From an uncultured Faecalibacterium sp. (GTDB lineage: Bacteria; Bacillota; Clostridia; Oscillospirales; Ruminococcaceae), in contig CAKSZS010000028.1 in NCBI GenBank assembly GCA_934525845.1, forward strand, positions 1-32,260: 32,260 nt of DNA, read 5' to 3'. Shown here piece by piece: positions 1-6,125 of the stretch (positions are counted from its first letter, which is position 1; each line of letters starts with the position of its first letter). The position numbers were made by a program, and so were the translations under genes. The notes below the pieces were generated by a model. That model was not told the DNA's origin. It was given only the letters and a program-made list of their open reading frames with translations, and did not search any database.

Positions 1-51
1 TATTTGAAGTCCGTACAGATTTTTTGTACACCCCAAGAAGGAGCGTGATCT

Positions 52-1026
52 ATGAAAGCCCAATACGGCATTTTAAGATTCAAAAAGTACAAGGGGCCTG
101 CCATCAGCCCCATCGAAGCCCACAACGAGCGCACCAAGGAGCAGTACGCCAGCAACCCGGATATCGACACGAGCCGGAGCCGCTACAACCTCCATCTGGT
201 GCAGCCGCAGGGCAGGTACCGGGAAGAAGCCGACCGCATGATAGCTGCCGCCCACTGCCGTGTCCGCAAGGACAGCGTGCGGGTGGTGGAGGCTCTTGTC
301 ACCGCCAGCCCGGAGTTTTTCAAGGACAAGACCAACCGGGAGATCAGGGCGTACTTTGCGTACGCCCTGAAATTTTTGGAGAGCAGGCAGCGCCCGGATA
401 CCTTCCTCTCTGCCGTCATCCACATGGACGAGAAAACGCCCCACCTGCATCTCTGTTTTGTGCCCCTGACTGCTGACGGACGGCTGAGCGCGAAAGAGAT
501 CATTGGCAACCGCAAGAATCTTGTGAAGTGGCAGGACGAGTTCTGGCAGCACATGGTCAAGCAGTACCCGGAGCTGGAACGGGGCGAAAGCGCCAGCCAG
601 ACCGGACGGGAGCACATCCCGCCCCGCATCTTCAAGGAGATGACCCAACTGACCAAGCAGAAGGAGCAGTTGGATGCCCTGCTGGTGGGCATCACCCCCT
701 TCAACGGCAAGAGCCGTGCGGCGGAGATCAGCAAGGTGCTGGACAGCTATATCCCCAACGTGGCACGGATGAAGGACCAGCTGCGAAAGTACAACGTAGC
801 CTTCACCAAGACCGCCGCCGAAAACGAAAAGCTGAAAGAGAAGAACAAGACGCTCTCTGCCTCGCTGGACAAAGCGAAGGAAGGGAGCGTCTTGAAGCGT
901 CTGGAGGATGCCAAGCTGCGGCAGGACTATGAAGCCGCCCTGAAAACGCTGGACAGCATCCCGCCGGAGGTCATTCGTTTTTATGAGAACCGCACGCAGG
1001 AGCCTGTGGTGCGCCACGAGAAGTAA
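52..1026 (+). CDS. MobV/Pre-type plasmid relaxase
   Basis: 324 aa DNA relaxase of the MobV (Pre/Mob) family, which nicks one strand at an oriT so that an element can be mobilized by a helper conjugation system. Two family motifs are visible: an N-terminal AHNERTK (motif I, near residue 24-30) and the metal-binding HxDExxPHxH motif at residues 124-133 (H124, E127, H131, H133). The C-terminal third (about 205-300) is charged and helical (coiled coil rich in K/E), as is usual for the family. The start is set by AAGGAG about 8 bases upstream. It sits 12 bases ahead of the excisionase gene and so probably shares its transcript. The sequence upstream, where an oriT would be expected, is mostly outside the window. 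Confidence 0.88.
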   Translation: MKAQYGILRFKKYKGPAISPIEAHNERTKEQYASNPDIDTSRSRYNLHLVQPQGRYREEADRMIAAAHCRVRKDSVRVVEALVTASPEFFKDKTNREIRAYFAYALKFLESRQRPDTFLSAVIHMDEKTPHLHLCFVPLTADGRLSAKEIIGNRKNLVKWQDEFWQHMVKQYPELERGESASQTGREHIPPRIFKEMTQLTKQKEQLDALLVGITPFNGKSRAAEISKVLDSYIPNVARMKDQLRKYNVAFTKTAAENEKLKEKNKTLSASLDKAKEGSVLKRLEDAKLRQDYEAALKTLDSIPPEVIRFYENRTQEPVVRHEK

Positions 1027-1038
1027 GGAGAACTGCCT

Positions 1039-1344
1039 ATGTGTAATAAAATGTACGAGAATGTGAAATCTTTGGATTATACGAAAAAGTTCTTGCAGTC
1101 GGACTCTGATCCGGCTACAATGGAGGTGGTCACTCGAACCAATGCCGTCAAGTCTCCGACCAACAGCCCTGAGACCACAAAGCTGGTGTACACGGTGAAG
1201 GAGGTCGCACAGATGCTGGCCATCAGCCAGCGTGCCGCCTACAACCTGTGCAACAGCACCACCGAGTTCCGTGTCCTGCGGGCAGGCGGAAGCATCCGCA
1301 TCCCGAAAGACAGCTTCGATGCGTGGCTCTACCGGGCAGCTTGA
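1039..1344 (+). CDS. Excisionase-like helix-turn-helix protein
   Basis: 101 aa. The C-terminal half (from about residue 50: VYTVKEVAQMLAISQRAAYN ... GSIRIPKDSFDAWL) is a MerR/excisionase-type winged helix of the kind that binds near attachment sites and steers integrases towards excision. The N-terminal 45 residues are low-complexity and unrecognised. The start is chosen because TAAGGAG lies 8-9 bases ahead. It overlaps nothing; 15 bases separate it from the integrase gene, whose own ribosome site AAGGAGG lies in that gap, so relaxase-excisionase-integrase look like one operon. Function as Xis is inferred from fold and position rather than shown. Confidence 0.82.
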   Translation: MCNKMYENVKSLDYTKKFLQSDSDPATMEVVTRTNAVKSPTNSPETTKLVYTVKEVAQMLAISQRAAYNLCNSTTEFRVLRAGGSIRIPKDSFDAWLYRAA

Positions 1345-1359
1345 TAAGGAGGCAAATCT

Positions 1360-2748
1360 ATGGCATATATCACGAAACGCGGCAGCTCTTACAGTGTCCG
1401 CTACACCTATCAGGACGAGCACGGCAAGAGCTGCGACAAATGGGAGAGCTTTCCCACCAAAGAGGAGGCGGTGAAACGCCAGAAGCAGATCGAACATGAA
1501 CTGGCGACCGGCAATTTCCTGATCCCGTCCACGGTGACGGTGGCAGAGTTCCTGATGGACTGGCTGCCCAAGCAGTGCAGCAAGCACAAGTGGGCACCCA
1601 AGACCTACCAGTCCAATCTGGCGCTCATCCAGAACCTCATCATCCCCTATATCGGGGAGATGCAGATGCAGAAGCTGCGGCCCTACCACATCGAAGCCCT
1701 GTACGACACCCTGAGCAAGACCCCCTGCGGACAGTATGTGGGCGGCAAGCGGCGAGACCTCTCGCCCAAGCAGCAGAAGCGCACCCTCTCCGGCACTACC
1801 CTCCATGAAGTCCACCAGTTGCTGCACAATTCCTTTCTGCTGGCGGTGGAGTGGGGCATCCTCATCAAAAGCCCCGTCCCGGTGGAAGCACCCAAAAAGA
1901 CCACCCAAGAGCGCAGCATCTGGGAGGTGGAGGAGATGCGGGCAGCGCTGGACAGCATGGAGGACCCCATCCTGCATCTGGCGGTGCACCTGACGCTGGT
2001 GGGTGCGCTGCGGGAAGGGGAGGTGGCAGGTCTGACCCCGGAGGACATCGACTTTGATGCCGCCAACGGCATGGGCACCTTCACCGTCAACCGTTCCATG
2101 CAGCGGGTGCAGAAGGACACGCTGGCACAGGTGGACAAGGGCTGCATCCTCCGCATCTTCCCGGACAAGCTGGAGGGCAGCAAGACCTCCCTCATCCTGA
2201 AGGACACCAAGACCGAAGCCTCCTGCCGCACCATCTTTATGACCGCCGCCCTGCGGGAGGAACTGAAGCAGTGGCTGGAACGGCTGAAGCGGGAAGAAGC
2301 CCTCGACCCGGAGCGCTACCGCAACAGCGGGATGCTGCTGCGGCTCCCCAACGGTCTGGCGGTGGAGCCGGTGCTCATCCGCAAGAAGTTCCTGAAATGG
2401 CAGGACGCACACCCGGAGTTCCCCCGCATCGTCTTTCATGGTCTGCGGCATTCCAGTGCCACCTACCAGTTGATGATCTCCGGCGGTGACATCAAGGCGG
2501 TGCAGGGGACTACGGGACACGCCAGTGCGGATATGCTGGTGAACACCTACGCCCATATCCAGCAGTCCTCCCGTGTGGAGCTGGGCAAGAAGTTTGAAAG
2601 CGGCTTCTATGCCAAGCCCGACACCCCCAGCCCGCAGGCTGTACCCGCCGCAGGCGAACCCACCATCTCCATGACGGCTCTTTTGGAGTTGCTCAAGGAT
2701 GCCGACCCGGAAATGAAGGCAAAGCTCCGCTTGGCCCTGCTCACCTGA
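1360..2748 (+). CDS. int: Tyrosine site-specific integrase
   Basis: 462 aa tyrosine recombinase of the Tn916/phage integrase type. An N-terminal AP2-like arm-binding domain (residues about 1-50), a SAM-like core-binding domain (about 60-165) and the catalytic domain (from about 175) are in normal order. The catalytic set is complete: R218 (GALREGE), H360-GL-R363 (HGLRHSS), H387 (GHAS) and the nucleophile Y397 (NTYAH); a lysine in LKDTKTEAS near residue 290 fits the beta-hairpin lysine. AAGGAGG precedes ATG. It is the last gene of the element and ends about 150 bp from the tRNA-Arg 3' end, the classic layout for integration into a tRNA gene. It looks intact and active. Confidence 0.93.
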   Translation: MAYITKRGSSYSVRYTYQDEHGKSCDKWESFPTKEEAVKRQKQIEHELATGNFLIPSTVTVAEFLMDWLPKQCSKHKWAPKTYQSNLALIQNLIIPYIGEMQMQKLRPYHIEALYDTLSKTPCGQYVGGKRRDLSPKQQKRTLSGTTLHEVHQLLHNSFLLAVEWGILIKSPVPVEAPKKTTQERSIWEVEEMRAALDSMEDPILHLAVHLTLVGALREGEVAGLTPEDIDFDAANGMGTFTVNRSMQRVQKDTLAQVDKGCILRIFPDKLEGSKTSLILKDTKTEASCRTIFMTAALREELKQWLERLKREEALDPERYRNSGMLLRLPNGLAVEPVLIRKKFLKWQDAHPEFPRIVFHGLRHSSATYQLMISGGDIKAVQGTTGHASADMLVNTYAHIQQSSRVELGKKFESGFYAKPDTPSPQAVPAAGEPTISMTALLELLKDADPEMKAKLRLALLT

Positions 2749-2756
2749 TGCAAAAA

Positions 2757-2788
2757 AGGGCACTGATTGCAATGCAATACAGCGCCCT
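2757..2788 (-). terminator. Leftward terminator behind the integrase
   Basis: Imperfect hairpin AGGGC-CTG-TTGCA paired with TGCAA-CAG-GCCCT. On the minus strand it is followed by TTTTTT, so it would stop leftward transcription coming from the tRNA before it runs antisense into the integrase gene. On the plus strand there is no T-run, though it could still fold at the int mRNA end. Confidence 0.6.
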
Positions 2789-2813
2789 ACATAATCGGAC
2801 ATGGATAACACCG

Positions 2814-2843
2814 ACCGTGCAAAAACCGTGCAGAAACCGTGCA
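2814..2843. repeat. Three 11-bp-spaced ACCGTGCA repeats (probable integrase arm sites)
   Basis: ACCGTGCA occurs at 2814, 2825 and 2836, an exact 11 bp (one helical turn) period, between the integrase stop and the tRNA attachment region. Repeats phased like this near the end of an element are typical of arm-type sites bound by the N-terminal domain of tyrosine integrases, or of excisionase sites. The binding itself is inferred. Confidence 0.6.
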
Positions 2844-2860
2844 CCCATGGCTTACAAAAC

Positions 2861-2892
2861 AAAAAAGCCATGAAATCTTTCGATTTCACGGC
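2861..2892 (-). terminator. tRNA-Arg terminator
   Basis: Minus-strand hairpin of 11 pairs (GCCGTGAAATC with GATTTCATGGC, one G-U) closed by a GAAA tetraloop and followed by TTTTTTG, seven bases after the encoded CCA. It ends the tRNA transcript. If the element recombined inside the tRNA 3' end, this terminator came in with the element. Confidence 0.85.
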
Positions 2893-2898
2893 ATTTTC

Positions 2899-2925
2899 TG
2901 GTGCGATGGAAGGGACTCGAACCCC
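2899..2925. other. Probable attachment site (attL/attR) in the tRNA 3' end
   Basis: The integrase gene, its probable arm repeats and two terminators lie directly against the T-arm and 3' acceptor strand of tRNA-Arg. Tyrosine integrases of this type normally use the tRNA T-arm/3' end as core. The exact crossover limits cannot be set because the other end of the element is outside the window. Confidence 0.55.
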
Positions 2926-2975
2926 CGGCCTACTGATTCGTAGTCAGTCACTCTATCCAGCTGAGCTACCAACGC
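2899..2975 (-). tRNA. tRNA-Arg (anticodon ACG)
   Basis: 77 nt including encoded CCA. The cloverleaf is regular: acceptor GCGTTGG/CCATCGC, D-stem GCTC/GAGT, anticodon stem ACTGA/TCAGT around loop CTACGAA (anticodon ACG, wobble A normally becomes inosine, reading CGU/CGC/CGA), variable loop AGGCC, T-arm with TTCGAGT loop. The acceptor stem has one mismatch, U4 opposite U69. The 3' half lies on the element side, so this mismatch may record replacement of the original tail on integration. Confidence 0.93.
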
Positions 2976-3000
2976 ATACGTTCCGTTCGGAACAAGACGT

Positions 3001-3029
3001 ATTTTATCACGGTACAACCGTTTTGTCAA
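3001..3029 (-). promoter_or_regulatory. tRNA-Arg promoter
   Basis: On the minus strand TTGACA (3029-3024), 17 bp spacer, TAAAAT (3006-3001) with an upstream TGA. Start would be near 2994, about 19 bases before the tRNA. Confidence 0.8.
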
Positions 3030-3278
3030 CCTCTTTTTTGAAATTTTTTTGAATTTTCCGAAAAAGAACGTCTTTTTGGAAAAATTCTCCCGGACCAGTT
3101 CCAGCGCTGCCGGCCACCCCGGCGGAAACGCTCTGCCAGAACAGGGATCCCGCCCGGCCAGAACCCTCTGGCAGATGCCGTCTGCACGGTTCCGGGCGTT
3201 CCGACACGCGATCTGCCGCCAAAAAGGACAAAAATGGCAGATTTTCTATTTTTCCGTATATCGTTTTTGTCATAGTTG
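3030..3278. other. Intergenic stretch without a recognised gene
   Basis: An A/T-rich run (3030-3090) then GC-rich sequence. The only structure noticed is an inverted pair CTGCCAGA (about 3133) and TCTGGCAG (about 3168) around a GC-rich loop, with no T-run and no convincing ribosome site. Short open frames here lack family features. Confidence 0.4.
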
Positions 3279-3287
3279 TGCTATAAT
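3279..3287 (+). promoter_or_regulatory. Extended -10 promoter of trigger factor
   Basis: TGCTATAAT: a perfect -10 TATAAT at 3282-3287 with the TGn extension. No good -35 is seen, which is common for extended -10 promoters. It leaves a ~115 nt leader that contains a 14 bp palindrome GTCCCTGCAGGGAC (3314-3327). Confidence 0.65.
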
Positions 3288-3409
3288 AGCCTTACTAATG
3301 TTTGAAAAAATGCGTCCCTGCAGGGACACAGGGTGCGGGCCGGGCCGGTTTTGCGGCAAATTCATGGTTCGTTTTCCCCTGCAGAAGGGCAACACGGAGG
3401 GTAAATCCT

Positions 3410-4705
3410 ATGAAACTGGTAAGCGTGGAAACTCCTGAAAAGAGCGTCTGCAAAATGACCTTCAGCGCAAGTGCCGAAGAACTGGAGACCGCCTCCAACG
3501 CGGTCTATGAGCGCACCCGCGCAACGTATACGATCAAGGGCTTCGCCAAGGGGGAAGCCAACCGGGAGCAGATCGAAGCAGACCGCGGCGAGCACACCTT
3601 CTGGTACGATGCCATCAATGACCTGATGGATCAGGACGTTCCCGCACTGTACGATGCCGCCATGAAAGAGCACGGCTTTGAGGCCGTGGATGAGCCGGTG
3701 TACGACCTGGTCAGCGTGAAGAAGGACGAGGGCTTTGTGGCCACCGCCACTGTGGCGCTGCAGCCGGAACTGAACCTGACCCAGACCACCGGCTTTGTGG
3801 TGGAGTGCGTCACCCCGGCTGTCACCGATAAGGAAATCGACGCGGTGCTGGAGCGCCGCCGTCACGCTGCTGCCGAGCTGGTGCCTCACAAGGGACCGGC
3901 CGTGAAGGGCAACGTGGTGCACATGGACTTTGAGGGTCTGCTGGACGGCGTGGCCTTCCAGGGCGGCACCGCACAGAACCAGTCCGTGCAGCTGGGCAGC
4001 GGCCGCATGATCCCCGGCTTCGAGGACGGCATCCTGGGCCACAAGGCCGGCGATGAGTTTGAGATCCATGTGACCTTCCCGGAGCGTTACCATTCCAAGG
4101 AGCTGGCCGGCAAGCCGGTCGTGTTCAAGATCAAGCTGCACGACGTCTGCGTGCGTCAGCTGCCCGCCCTGAACAGCGATTTCGCCAAGAAGGTCGGCAA
4201 TGTGGACACCATGGAAGAGTTCCGTGAGAAGGTCCGCAAGCAGCTGTATGACGGCCGTCACGGCGGTGCGCTGAACCACGCCAAGGATCAGGTGCTGGGC
4301 AAGCTGGCCGACGCCGCAGAGGGCGAGATCCCCAGCGTGCTGGTGGAGAGCACCTACCAGCAGGAGATGCAGAACATTCAGCAGCAGCTTCAGATGCAGC
4401 ATATGAGCCTGAACAGCTACCTGAGCCAGATCCACGAGACCCGCGAGAGCTTCACCGCCAAGGTGCACGCTGCCGCCGAGAAGAACACCCGCGCTCGCAT
4501 GGCGCTGCTGCAGATCGCACAGCAGGAAAATCTGATCCCCACCGAAGAAGAGATCGACAAGCAGCTGGCGGAACGTGCAGAACGTGCCAAGAAGACGCTG
4601 GAAGAGATCAAGGAAAAGTCCAACATCCCTGCCATGCGCCGCAACGAAGGCATCCGCCGCGCTGCAGACTGGGTGATCGAGCATTCCACCATCGAAGAGA
4701 AGTAA
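3410..4705 (+). CDS. tig: Trigger factor (ribosome-associated chaperone/PPIase)
   Basis: 431 aa, the usual family length. Binds the ribosome exit tunnel and shelters nascent chains. The N-terminal ribosome-binding domain (about 1-115) has the family loop region FAKGEANREQIE where most relatives have GFRKGKAP; the FKBP-type prolyl isomerase domain follows (about 160-240: VHMDFEGLLDGVAFQGG ... GFEDGILGHKAGDEF), then the helical C-terminal chaperone arms (about 255-431), rich in Q/E/K. The start is placed at the ATG after CGGAGG (9 base spacing), although the frame is open further upstream. Monocistronic: it ends at a strong hairpin shared with the convergent exporter gene. The FxRxGxxP-like ribosome signature is altered (FAKGEANR), worth noting. 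Confidence 0.93.
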   Translation: MKLVSVETPEKSVCKMTFSASAEELETASNAVYERTRATYTIKGFAKGEANREQIEADRGEHTFWYDAINDLMDQDVPALYDAAMKEHGFEAVDEPVYDLVSVKKDEGFVATATVALQPELNLTQTTGFVVECVTPAVTDKEIDAVLERRRHAAAELVPHKGPAVKGNVVHMDFEGLLDGVAFQGGTAQNQSVQLGSGRMIPGFEDGILGHKAGDEFEIHVTFPERYHSKELAGKPVVFKIKLHDVCVRQLPALNSDFAKKVGNVDTMEEFREKVRKQLYDGRHGGALNHAKDQVLGKLADAAEGEIPSVLVESTYQQEMQNIQQQLQMQHMSLNSYLSQIHETRESFTAKVHAAAEKNTRARMALLQIAQQENLIPTEEEIDKQLAERAERAKKTLEEIKEKSNIPAMRRNEGIRRAADWVIEHSTIEEK

Positions 4706-4724
4706 CCTCAAATATACATCAAAA

Positions 4725-4761
4725 ATGGCCCCTGGAGAGACAGCCACTCTCCAGGGGCCAT
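4725..4761. terminator. Bidirectional terminator between tig and the TauE gene
   Basis: Perfect 15 bp stem (ATGGCCCCTGGAGAG and its complement) with a 7-base loop. The T-run (ATTTTTGATG) is on the leftward side, so it is a canonical terminator for the exporter gene and a likely one for tig. Confidence 0.88.
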
Positions 4762-4776
4762 TGTGCTATAAAGAAT

Positions 4777-5553
4777 TTACGCCAGCAGATTGAACCCCAT
4801 GATGACGATGCCCAGCACCACCAGCACCACACCGGTGGCACGGTTCAGGGTCTTGGGGTCAGCCTTATTGGCAAACACCGCCGCGATGCGTGCCCACAGC
4901 AGGGTGAACACCACGCACAGCGCCCAGATATACCACACCGGTGCGCCGCCGATCATGAAGTGGGTCACAGCACCGGTCAGGGCGGTGAAGGTCATGATGA
5001 ACACGCTGGTGCCCACGGCGGTCTTCAGCTCGTAACCCAGCACACTGGTGAGGATGAGCAGCATCATCATGCCGCCGCCCGCGCCGATGAAGCCGCAGAT
5101 GAAGCCGATCAGCATTCCGCACACCACCGACTGGATGGCACGTTTTTTTGCGCTGACGCCCTGCATGGCTTCCTTGGTGGTCATGACCGGACGCACGATG
5201 AACTTGACGCCCAGCAGGAAGGTCATGAACACCGAGAAGCCGCCCATGGTGGCGGAGGGGACCTTGCTGGCCACCCAGCTGCCCACCACGGTGAACGCCA
5301 GCACGCTGACCATCATGATGAGGCCGTTTTTGATGTCCAGATTCTTGTTTTTATGGTAGGTATAGGCCGAAACCGCGCTGGCCAGCACATCCGAGGAAAG
5401 CGCGATGCCCACGGCCATATAGGGGTCCATGTGCAGGAAGGTGATGAGCATGGGGCTGATGACCGCTGCCGCGCTCATACCGGCAAAGCCGGTGCCAAGG
5501 CCGGCTCCCATGCCGGCAAAAAAGGTGACCAGAACCGTAAATAAGATGTCCAT
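4777..5553 (-). CDS. TauE/SafE-family anion exporter
   Basis: 258 aa integral membrane protein of the TauE/SafE (DUF81) family, thought to export sulfite, sulfoacetate or related organic anions. About eight hydrophobic segments in two homologous halves are visible; each half begins with a glycine-rich repeat (GMGAGLGTGFAGMSAA near residue 15 and GFICGFIGAGGGMMMLL near 150), the family hallmark. An ATG three codons upstream is only one base from AAGGAG, so the second ATG, ten bases after AAGGAG, is the better start. It then follows the MarR gene by a single base, implying translational coupling. Substrate is unknown; the partner regulator suggests induction by its substrate or a toxic compound. 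Confidence 0.85.
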   Translation of the reverse strand: MDILFTVLVTFFAGMGAGLGTGFAGMSAAAVISPMLITFLHMDPYMAVGIALSSDVLASAVSAYTYHKNKNLDIKNGLIMMVSVLAFTVVGSWVASKVPSATMGGFSVFMTFLLGVKFIVRPVMTTKEAMQGVSAKKRAIQSVVCGMLIGFICGFIGAGGGMMMLLILTSVLGYELKTAVGTSVFIMTFTALTGAVTHFMIGGAPVWYIWALCVVFTLLWARIAAVFANKADPKTLNRATGVVLVVLGIVIMGFNLLA

Positions 5554-5554
5554 G

Positions 5555-5989
5555 TTATGCATTCTCCTTCAGGATCTCATCCAGATTGTTTCCCATGACC
5601 GCCAGGGTCGCAAAAAACGCTTCCCGCATCGGGGCATCGGTGTGGGCCAGCAGCCGCTCGAAAAAGGCGTTCTGCAGCGCACGGCCCCGCACAATGACCG
5701 GCTGAGCCCTTTCGGTGCAGTGCAGTTCCTGCTTCCGGCGGTCATCCTGCACCGTGCGGCGCTCCAGATAGCCCTCCTGCACCAGCTTATCCACGTTTAC
5801 CGACACCAGATTTGCTTTGATCTTCCGGATCTCCACGATGTCCCGGGCGGTCTTGCAGTCCGGGTTGTTGGCCAGGAACATCAGGATGTCAAAGGCCGTC
5901 TGGGGCAGTTTCAGTTCCTGGCACAGCGGCTTGCACACCGCACTGTAGGCCAGCGAGGTCTTGATGGCAAATTCCATGCTGGGGTTCAT
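5555..5989 (-). CDS. MarR-family transcriptional regulator
   Basis: 144 aa winged-helix regulator. The DNA-binding region spans about 30-95: LPQTAFDILMFLANNPD, then the recognition helix region (TARDIVEIRKIKANLVSVNVDKLV) and the wing (GYLERRTVQDDRRKQELHCTE), where DDRR/K is the usual wing motif. Helices at both ends form the dimer. It is the first gene of a two-gene operon with the TauE-type exporter. A 29 bp palindrome lies directly between its promoter and start codon, which predicts autorepression relieved by a ligand. The ligand cannot be read from the sequence. Confidence 0.88.
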   Translation of the reverse strand: MNPSMEFAIKTSLAYSAVCKPLCQELKLPQTAFDILMFLANNPDCKTARDIVEIRKIKANLVSVNVDKLVQEGYLERRTVQDDRRKQELHCTERAQPVIVRGRALQNAFFERLLAHTDAPMREAFFATLAVMGNNLDEILKENA

Positions 5990-6005
5990 CTTCCCGCTTC
6001 CTTTC

Positions 6006-6034
6006 TTTCAATTTTGAATGATTCATTTTTGAAA
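6006..6034. promoter_or_regulatory. Probable MarR operator palindrome
   Basis: 29 bp dyad with arms TTTCAA-N3-TGAAT on each side of one central base (on the minus strand reading TTTCAA, AAA, TGAAT, C, ATTCA, AAA, TTGAAA). It begins one base downstream of the -10 box and covers the transcription start, the usual position for a MarR repressor site. Confidence 0.7.
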
Positions 6035-6035
6035 T

Positions 6036-6064
6036 ATTATAGTGGGTGCCTCCGGTTTTGTCAA
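6036..6064 (-). promoter_or_regulatory. Consensus promoter of the marR-tauE operon
   Basis: Minus strand TTGACA (6064-6059), exactly 17 bp, TATAAT (6041-6036): a perfect sigma-A consensus. Such a strong promoter next to a repressor palindrome suggests a tightly repressed but highly inducible operon. Confidence 0.88.
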
Positions 6065-6075
6065 GCAGCTGCACC

Positions 6076-6114
6076 AAAAAAAGCCTGCGCAGTTGTTCAG
6101 ACTGCACAGGCTTT
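6076..6114 (-). terminator. feoAB terminator
   Basis: Minus-strand stem AAAGCCTGTGCAGT with ACTGCGCAGGCTTT (one mismatch), followed by TTTTT. It starts 12 bases past the feoAB stop codon. Confidence 0.88.
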
Positions 6115-6125
6115 CGTTCACTTTT

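Noticed and set aside
73..2889. Very long open frame on the minus strand (938 codons) over the mobile element
   Set aside because: It is antisense to relaxase, excisionase and integrase, all with family motifs and ribosome sites; its translation is rich in H/Q/G/L with no domain, typical of a GC-rich shadow frame.
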